Below, in pieces: positions 1 to 3,639 of a stretch of 5,166 bases of DNA. The notes under the pieces were generated by a model. The model had not been told where the DNA came from, searched no databases, and worked only from the letters and a program-made list of their open reading frames with translations. Where the stretch lies: NCBI GenBank assembly GCA_013202185.1, contig JABMSA010000556.1:1-5166 (forward strand), written 5' to 3'. A program made the position numbers and the translations under genes. Within the stretch, counting starts at the first letter, position 1, and each line of letters begins with the position of its first letter. Source of the stretch: Planctomycetota bacterium. Its GTDB lineage: Bacteria; Planctomycetota; PUPC01; JABMSA01.

Positions 1-59
1 CCGATAATCATCCTCGACACAGACACATCACCGATCATCGTTCTTGGAAATCCCGGCAT
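1..59 (-). CDS. N-terminal fragment of an unidentified protein, running off the left edge
   Basis: Only the first 19 codons are visible, reading MPGFPRTMIGDVSVSRMIIG (the last glycine rests on two bases). The ATG at 59-57 is preceded on the minus strand by AGAGGT five to six bases upstream, a strong Shine-Dalgarno sequence, and by a good promoter at 172-199, so the start is well supported although the gene is cut off. The segment IGDVSVSRMIIG resembles the opening strand of aldo/keto-reductase-like TIM-barrel proteins, where a 'tG..VSrl.lG' motif is common. That is inference from a very short stretch, and no catalytic residue is in view. The gene appears to be transcribed alone, away from the sigma-factor operon; the 350-base gap between them carries its own control signals. 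Certain as a gene start, unsure as to product. Confidence 0.62.
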   Translation of the reverse strand, partial: MPGFPRTMIGDVSVSRMII

Positions 60-88
60 GTTTACCTCTTTTCTGTACTCACGGAATC

Positions 89-123
89 CGACACCTCTCG
101 CCTGGCGTGCGATCCGGGTGTCG
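89..123 (-). promoter_or_regulatory. Inverted repeat in the predicted leader of the left-edge gene
   Basis: CGACACC at 89-95 and GGTGTCG at 117-123 are exact inverted repeats of 7 bp separated by 21 bases. A short internal inverted repeat (CGCC-T-GGCG, 99-107) lies inside the loop. The structure sits in the middle of the roughly 105-base predicted leader, upstream of the ribosome binding site. It could be an RNA stem-loop that affects translation or stability, or a protein-binding site. It matches no riboswitch class I recognise, and a 7-bp stem could occur by chance. Confidence 0.3.
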
Positions 124-171
124 AATATTAAGAAACGCGGTCCCGCGGATCAGCCGCGCCCGCATGGGAAC

Positions 172-199
172 ATTTTAGCACATTTCGGGTTGATGTCAA
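172..199 (-). promoter_or_regulatory. Sigma70-type promoter for the left-edge gene
   Basis: On the minus strand a perfect -35 box TTGACA (199-194) is followed after 16 bases by TAAAAT (177-172), one mismatch from TATAAT. A TG one base upstream of the -10 box makes it an extended -10. Transcription would begin near 165 and give a leader of about 105 bases before the ATG at 59. No other gene start lies between, so it should drive the gene at 1-59. Confidence 0.62.
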
Positions 200-320
200 G
201 CAATTTCTTCGGCATTCGAGAGCGGAGGGAGCCGGAGGGCTTATCCACAGATTACGCAGAAGGAGCGGAGTAGGGATTATTCTTGAAGCTATACCGGGTG
301 GAAGGCTGGGGATGATCAGA

Positions 321-346
321 GCGTGGCCACGCGCGGACACGTCCGC
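321..346. repeat. Two adjacent inverted repeats, possibly REP-like
   Basis: GCGTGGCCACGC (321-332) is a perfect 12-bp palindrome. It is followed without a gap by GCGGAC-AC-GTCCGC (333-346), a 6-bp inverted repeat around two bases. Both are in non-coding DNA, between the ends of the sigma operon and the promoter region of the left-edge gene. Paired GC-rich dyads like this are typical of dispersed REP-type elements, or of strong hairpins that protect the 3' end of a transcript. Only one copy is in the window, so being a repeat family is inference. There is no run of U, so it is not a classic intrinsic terminator. Confidence 0.4.
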
Positions 347-404
347 CATAGCGCTGCGACGGCGAATGGCTTGATCCGAATTGTTGTCAAATGCACGTTG
401 GCTA

Positions 405-416
405 GATAGGCCTATC
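405..416. promoter_or_regulatory. 12-bp palindrome at the 3' end of the sigma operon
   Basis: GATAGGCCTATC is a perfect palindrome spanning the TAG stop (414-412) of the small membrane ORF. It could be a protein-binding site or part of a 3' structure; it is too short to form a stable hairpin without a loop. Nothing else supports a role. Confidence 0.2.
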
Positions 417-615
417 GTCTAACAAGGTTTACCAGGACCAATAACATTCCAAACACGCCCACACCCCAGCACCAGTTGCGCCACCGGCGCACACACAAAC
501 CAATCATTCCGAACAGCAAGAGCATTGACATCCCAAATTGGAGCGCAATCGAATAAAAGTATTAGTGGTAGCCCGCGAGGGAGCCTGTAAGCTCGCCCAG
601 GTCGGAGCGCTTCAT
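412..615 (-). pseudogene. Small two-helix membrane protein ORF interrupted by an in-frame TAA
   Basis: An ATG at 615-613 overlaps the TGA of the upstream gene as ATGA, the usual sign of translational coupling. The frame reads MKRSDLGELTGSLAGYH, then TAA at 564-562, then continues open for 49 codons to TAG at 414-412. The part after the TAA looks like real membrane protein: YFYSIALQFGMSMLLLFG begins a first hydrophobic helix, RRWRNW forms a basic, tryptophan-rich turn, and GVGVFGMLLVLVNLVRR forms a second helix with a positive end. If the TAA were a sense codon, the product would be 67 residues with two transmembrane segments. As it stands, only a 17-residue peptide is made, or a 39-residue product from the ATG at 531, which lacks a clear ribosome binding site. 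The family is unknown; the overall shape recalls small two-helix proteins such as AtpZ, but the sequence is not close enough to assign. Confidence 0.45.
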
Positions 616-1142
616 TTGCTGTCGGCCTTTTCGTTCTTGCGGATCCGCACCGTGAATTCCGGCAGTTCAATGGGCTTGGGCCAATAGCTCTTAATGTTGG
701 GATGCCACAGCGCGGCTTTCAATGATGGCTCGAGCGTGATCCTCACAGTGAACTGTTCTCCCAGCTCCGCCATGTCGTCCGCATTATCCGAAAGGGCGTA
801 TGGGAAGGAAAGTCTCGGCCCTCTGAAATCATCGCTGAAACGCGCCCGGGTCCTGTCTCCTGCTACCATAGTAGGCCGCCCGCCTTCATAAGATTTTCCT
901 GTCTCCTTTATATGCCACCGAGCGCAGAAAGCGAGGTCCACGGGCAACGGTTCTTTGATGACCAAGCGTGGGAGATAACCAAGATCAATTGTATGGTCTC
1001 TTCCTATTATGTTCCGTTGGCCGATGGTTTTGTTGCTTACGGTCATTCTCACCGACTTCGCTATGAGCGCGGCCACCTGCGGGTCGTACTTGGCTTGAAG
1101 ATATCCGTCGGGCAGCTTTTCCGCTACAGAGAGAGATCCCAC
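612..1142 (-). CDS. Stand-alone paralogue of the sigma factor's C-terminal module
   Basis: This 176-residue product is clearly homologous to the C-terminal part of the sigma factor encoded just upstream. LPVDLAFCARW (66-76) matches LPFDLAFNVRW, VRITLEP (133-139) matches VKITLEP, and YWPKPIELP (153-161) is identical in both. The shared module spans about residues 19-169. No signal peptide, membrane segment or DNA-binding domain is visible. The chosen start is GTG at 1142-1140, preceded by AGAGG eight bases upstream; it overlaps the end of the sigma gene by 19 bases, so translational coupling is likely. The frame stays open upstream of the GTG, inside the sigma gene. The start also lies on a CT repeat where loss of one unit would join the two genes in frame, so this may be the severed tail of one longer protein. 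The module's function is not known to me; sensing or binding outside the membrane is an inference from its position in the sigma factor. Confidence 0.72.
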   Translation of the reverse strand: MGSLSVAEKLPDGYLQAKYDPQVAALIAKSVRMTVSNKTIGQRNIIGRDHTIDLGYLPRLVIKEPLPVDLAFCARWHIKETGKSYEGGRPTMVAGDRTRARFSDDFRGPRLSFPYALSDNADDMAELGEQFTVRITLEPSLKAALWHPNIKSYWPKPIELPEFTVRIRKNEKADSK

Positions 1143-2554
1143 GCAGCCATCCTCTTTGCAACGAGGTCCGGACTGTAAAGCTCCTTCTTTCTTTCCGCAA
1201 CATCGGCTGGAGAGGCGAACGTGTAAAGATTGGGCTTGACTCGGAAATTCAACTCGATGTTGGGCAGCTCAATCGGCTTGGGCCAATACGCTTTGACGCG
1301 AGGGTCTTCGAGGGCTCTTTCCGGCGCCGGCTCAAGCGTTATCTTGACGCGGTGATACGCATGCTGGCCGGCCCAGCTTGACAACTCGGCCAGCATGTCG
1401 TCTATCATATCCGGCGGCATCTGAAAGTCTCTCTGTGTTTCACCTTGCACCAGCGTGAATGAGTCGGCCTTCTTGCCGGCATAGGTTCTCTTGAAGTCTT
1501 TCGGCGCCCACCGCACGTTGAAAGCCAGATCAAAGGGAAGCGGCCCATCGAGAGACAACCGTACACCCAAGCCACCGTACGCAGTTGTGTTGTTTCCCTT
1601 TATCTCAACCACGCGGCCGTGGAAGTCGCGGGTGGCAGCATGGGCCAATACATGCAGCTTCATTGCGTCGTGAAGCAACTGCTCGAGTTCGGGCGTCACC
1701 TCGACCGGAACAGGGCGGTGCGGCGCGTCCTGGTTCGGTGCCGAAACTTCCGCCGGGGCATCGCCGGGTTTCTCTTGCGGATCCTCAGGCGGATTCTGGG
1801 TAAGGACTCCGGCGGTCACGGCCAAGCCGGCTATGGCGCCGACGATCAACTTCGCCTTGAGCGTTCCGAGAACACCCGACGCCGTCGCCGACGCCACACC
1901 TCCGACCGCCGATCCTGCGCTCCCTCCTACGCCTGAAGCCGCCATCTTGCCGAGCGCCGCCATCACTGCAGCCGGTGCCGCGCAGGCGGTGTTGTGCGCC
2001 AGCAGGGCCCCCAGCGCGCCGGCCGAGATAACCCAGCCGGCTTTCTTCAGGTGGTCGCGAAGCTGTGAGATTGATTTCTCGATGCGGCGCGAAACGGTGG
2101 ACTGATCGACCGACAACTCCCCGGCGACCTCCGCCTGGCTGCGGCCTTGCAGATAATGGAGGATGAACGGAAGGCAAAATTCTTCGGGCAGTTCGTCGAT
2201 GGCGGCGTCCACGTGCGGGGCGATCTCGGCCCACGTCGGTTCCGAGTTGTTGTTCGGTTTCATCGCGGCTTGCTCCTCGTGACGCTTGCGTGCGGCCGAC
2301 CTGCGAACGGCATCCACGCTTCGGCGCGTGGCGGCGAGGTGGAGCCAGCCCGGCAGCGACGTCTCGACCGACCCCGCCGCCCGAGCCAACTCGAGGAAAC
2401 ACTCCTGTGCCACGTCTTCGGCGTCGTGCGTATTGCCGATGACGCGCAAGCACGAGCCGTAAACCATACCCGCGTATCGGCGGGCCAGCTCTGCGAAGGC
2501 GTCGGCGTTTCTCGTTTCCGCGTACTGTTTCAGAAGCGACAGGTCATCGGCCAT
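1124..2554 (-). CDS. ECF-type RNA polymerase sigma factor with a membrane-anchored C-terminal module
   Basis: This is a sigma70-family ECF factor of 476 residues, against about 200 for a minimal ECF. Region sigma2 is at about 8-85, with the polymerase-binding DAEDVAQECFLELAR (44-58) and the GWLHLAATRRSVDAVRR stretch (69-85). Region sigma4 is at about 118-170, with a helix-turn-helix at GRSQAEVAGELSVDQSTVSR (137-156). A glycine/alanine-rich linker (203-230) leads to one hydrophobic helix (about 234-252), a proline-rich spacer, and a C-terminal module (about 286-445). The topology fits sigma domains in the cytoplasm and the module outside the membrane, as in the long-tailed ECF factors common in Planctomycetota and relatives. 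No anti-sigma gene is visible, so the tail may do the regulating. The ATG at 2554 is chosen because GGAAGGA lies nine bases upstream; an in-frame start 20 codons further up lacks this support and its extra residues are not sigma-like. A promoter lies at 2626-2653. Confidence 0.93.
   Translation of the reverse strand: MADDLSLLKQYAETRNADAFAELARRYAGMVYGSCLRVIGNTHDAEDVAQECFLELARAAGSVETSLPGWLHLAATRRSVDAVRRSAARKRHEEQAAMKPNNNSEPTWAEIAPHVDAAIDELPEEFCLPFILHYLQGRSQAEVAGELSVDQSTVSRRIEKSISQLRDHLKKAGWVISAGALGALLAHNTACAAPAAVMAALGKMAASGVGGSAGSAVGGVASATASGVLGTLKAKLIVGAIAGLAVTAGVLTQNPPEDPQEKPGDAPAEVSAPNQDAPHRPVPVEVTPELEQLLHDAMKLHVLAHAATRDFHGRVVEIKGNNTTAYGGLGVRLSLDGPLPFDLAFNVRWAPKDFKRTYAGKKADSFTLVQGETQRDFQMPPDMIDDMLAELSSWAGQHAYHRVKITLEPAPERALEDPRVKAYWPKPIELPNIELNFRVKPNLYTFASPADVAERKKELYSPDLVAKRMAAWDLSL
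1128..1136 (-). repeat. CT dinucleotide tract at the sigma/paralogue junction
   Basis: The minus strand reads TCTCTCTCT across 1136-1128, four and a half TC units. It lies inside the 19-base overlap, immediately before the sigma stop codon TAG (1126-1124). Reading GAT CTC TCT CTG TAG ends the sigma factor; with one CT removed it becomes GAT CTC TCT GTA GCG and continues in the downstream gene's frame. A tract of four units is short for a phase-variable locus, but it is a plausible site of slippage, mutation or sequencing error. Confidence 0.6.
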
Positions 2555-2625
2555 TCCTGTTTGTCCTTCCCGTGCAAGACGACCTTGTTTCAGGCATCCC
2601 ACTTCAGGTCGCACGCCAAAGCTGA

Positions 2626-2653
2626 ATTATGCACAGAAAATTGAAAGTCTCAA
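2626..2653 (-). promoter_or_regulatory. Sigma70-type promoter for the ECF sigma operon
   Basis: The minus strand carries TTGAGA (2653-2648) and CATAAT (2631-2626), separated by 16 bases. Each is close to consensus: four of six for the -35 box and five of six for the -10 box. Initiation near 2619 would give a leader of about 65 bases before the sigma ATG at 2554. There is no obvious ECF-type 'GGAAC' -35 element, so autoregulation is not evident from the sequence. Confidence 0.5.
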
Positions 2654-2760
2654 TAGGAAACCCGCGACCCGGCGATTGTATGGCCCGTAATTCTGCCGGA
2701 TGGGCTGCTTGCCCTTTGGCATCACATCTGCTCTGAAAGGTCCTGCGGTGGCGGCGCCTG

Positions 2761-2783
2761 CCGGAGGATCGACATGCCTCCGG
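2761..2783. promoter_or_regulatory. Inverted repeat in the divergent intergenic region
   Basis: CCGGAGG (2761-2767) and CCTCCGG (2777-2783) form an exact 7-bp inverted repeat around a 9-base centre. It ends 14 bases before the -35 box of the lipoprotein promoter and lies upstream of both divergent promoters. An operator for a dimeric regulator is possible. The spacing and GC content would also suit a chance hairpin, so its role is open. Confidence 0.3.
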
Positions 2784-2797
2784 ACCGCTTGCTGCGC

Positions 2798-2826
2798 TTG
2801 ACTCTGCACCGTGCATGGAGTATAAT
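2798..2826 (+). promoter_or_regulatory. Sigma70-type promoter for the HEAT-repeat lipoprotein
   Basis: TTGACT (2798-2803) and a perfect TATAAT (2821-2826) are separated by the optimal 17 bases. Transcription would start near 2833 and give a leader of about 57 bases before the ATG at 2890. This is the strongest promoter match in the window and points to expression by the housekeeping sigma factor rather than by the divergently encoded ECF factor. Confidence 0.72.
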
Positions 2827-2889
2827 TCATGTAGGAACATATTGTGGAGAAGCTGGACGGCACTGCAATGCTTTGATAAGGGGACGTTT

Positions 2890-3477
2890 ATGAGAGTGCG
2901 TTTCACAACCGCAACGGCGCTGCTCGGCGCAGCCCTGATTGTTTTGTTCGCCGGTTGCAGTGGTGAGCCGGAGAGCCCGGTCGAAAAGCTGATCGGCGAG
3001 CTTGTTGTCATGAGAGGGAAGGTCCCGATGGTTGATCGTTTGGTGGTTCCGAAGCTGGCCGAACATGGTGAGGAAGCCATTGCGGCGCTCCAGAAGAAGA
3101 TAGAAGAGACCCCCGACCATTTGCAGCAATGCTATTCGCTTGCTCTCATTAGAATCAATGCCGAGCCTGCCCGTTTTGAGGCGTGCAAGCAGTTGTTGAA
3201 GCATTCTAACGCGGAGGTCCGCAAGCATGCTGTCAGGGGCTTTGCCGCCGAAGGTGCGCCGGACGAAGCCATCGAACTGGCCATGACGCTTATTCGCGGG
3301 CACGATGACGCTGCCATCAGGAGTGTGGCAATCTTCGCTTTGAGCTACTGCGATGCCAAGAAGTTTGCGAGACAAATCGAGAAGACAATCCGGAGCGCGA
3401 CCAATGATCCCGCGCAGATGGTCCGCGAGCACGCAGGACGCGCCCTCGACAGGATGAGGATCAGGAACAGGCGCTGA
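2890..3477 (+). CDS. Lipoprotein with HEAT-like helical repeats
   Basis: The 195-residue product starts with a lipoprotein signal: basic MRVR, a hydrophobic core (about 8-20) and the lipobox LFAGC with the acylated cysteine at 23, so it should be exported and anchored to a membrane by lipid. The mature part is almost entirely helical, with HEAT-like units: LVVPKLAEHGEEAIAALQKK (51-70), a unit built around HSNAEVRKHAVRGFAAEG (105-122), one around HDDAAIRSVAIFALSYC (138-154), and DPAQMVREHAGRALDRM (173-189). HEAT-like arrays usually bind protein partners; no catalytic motif is seen. The ATG at 2890 is supported by AAGGGGA seven bases upstream and by starting directly at the signal peptide; an upstream in-frame ATG at 2815 would lie before the transcription start. 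It stands alone between its own promoter and terminator. Its divergent placement next to the sigma factor hints at, but does not show, a functional link. Confidence 0.85.
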   Translation: MRVRFTTATALLGAALIVLFAGCSGEPESPVEKLIGELVVMRGKVPMVDRLVVPKLAEHGEEAIAALQKKIEETPDHLQQCYSLALIRINAEPARFEACKQLLKHSNAEVRKHAVRGFAAEGAPDEAIELAMTLIRGHDDAAIRSVAIFALSYCDAKKFARQIEKTIRSATNDPAQMVREHAGRALDRMRIRNRR

Positions 3478-3497
3478 TCGGTTGCGTCTTCGATGCG

Positions 3498-3527
3498 GGC
3501 GCGGGGAACGATTCTCCTCGCGCCTTT
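3498..3527 (+). terminator. Probable intrinsic terminator after the lipoprotein gene
   Basis: GGCGCGGGGA (3498-3507) pairs with TCCTCGCGCC (3515-3524) over 10 bp, including one G-U pair, around a 7-base loop. It is followed by TTTGT. It begins 20 bases after the lipoprotein stop codon, as expected for its terminator. The U run is short, so termination may be only partial. Confidence 0.6.
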
Positions 3528-3552
3528 GTCATGTATGGGGTGCAGCGCACAC

Positions 3553-3570
3553 GGGGGGCTGTCCCCCCCC
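3553..3570. repeat. G/C-run hairpin between the lipoprotein and polX genes
   Basis: GGGGGG (3553-3558), the loop CTGT, and a run of eight C (3563-3570) form an exact 6-bp stem of pure G-C pairs. It is separate from the preceding terminator and has no U tract after it. Dyads of the type GGGG-CTGT-CCCC look like the dispersed intergenic repeats seen in some environmental bacteria; this is recalled resemblance, and no second copy is in the window. The homopolymer run is also a spot where sequencing errors in length are likely. Confidence 0.35.
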
Positions 3571-3639
3571 GGGAGGCAATGATCCGACATTCTATCCGGA
3601 GCTTGCCGCCGTTGCGCGCGTTGGAGGAAGCGCCCGATC

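Larger units (their letters stand above)
60..411. other. Intergenic region without a gene (about 350 bases)
   Basis: No open frame here has a convincing start, composition or recognisable product. The right-hand part lies downstream of the sigma operon; the left-hand part holds the promoter and leader of the gene at 1-59. Other contents are a single TTATCCACA word at 241-249, adjacent inverted repeats at 321-346, and the palindrome GATAGGCCTATC at 405-416, which overlaps the stop codon of the small membrane ORF. No U-tract terminator for the sigma operon was found. Confidence 0.6.

Noticed and set aside
241..249. TTATCCACA, a perfect DnaA-box word, suggesting an origin
   Set aside because: It is a single copy with no cluster of boxes, AT-rich unwinding region or dnaA/dnaN neighbours; one 9-base match is expected by chance or as part of a dispersed intergenic sequence.
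412..615. Assigning the small membrane ORF to AtpZ or another ATP synthase gene-1-like family
   Set aside because: Two short helices with a basic turn are shared by many tiny membrane proteins; no ATP synthase genes are nearby and the characteristic turn sequence is absent.
612..1142. Reading the gene after the sigma factor as an anti-sigma factor
   Set aside because: Position suggests it, but the sequence is a copy of the sigma factor's own C-terminal module and has no membrane helix or anti-sigma zinc-finger motif.
1785..2453. Minus-strand open frame of 222 codons overlapping the sigma domains
   Set aside because: It is a frame-shifted shadow of the sigma factor, arginine/glycine-rich and without domains.
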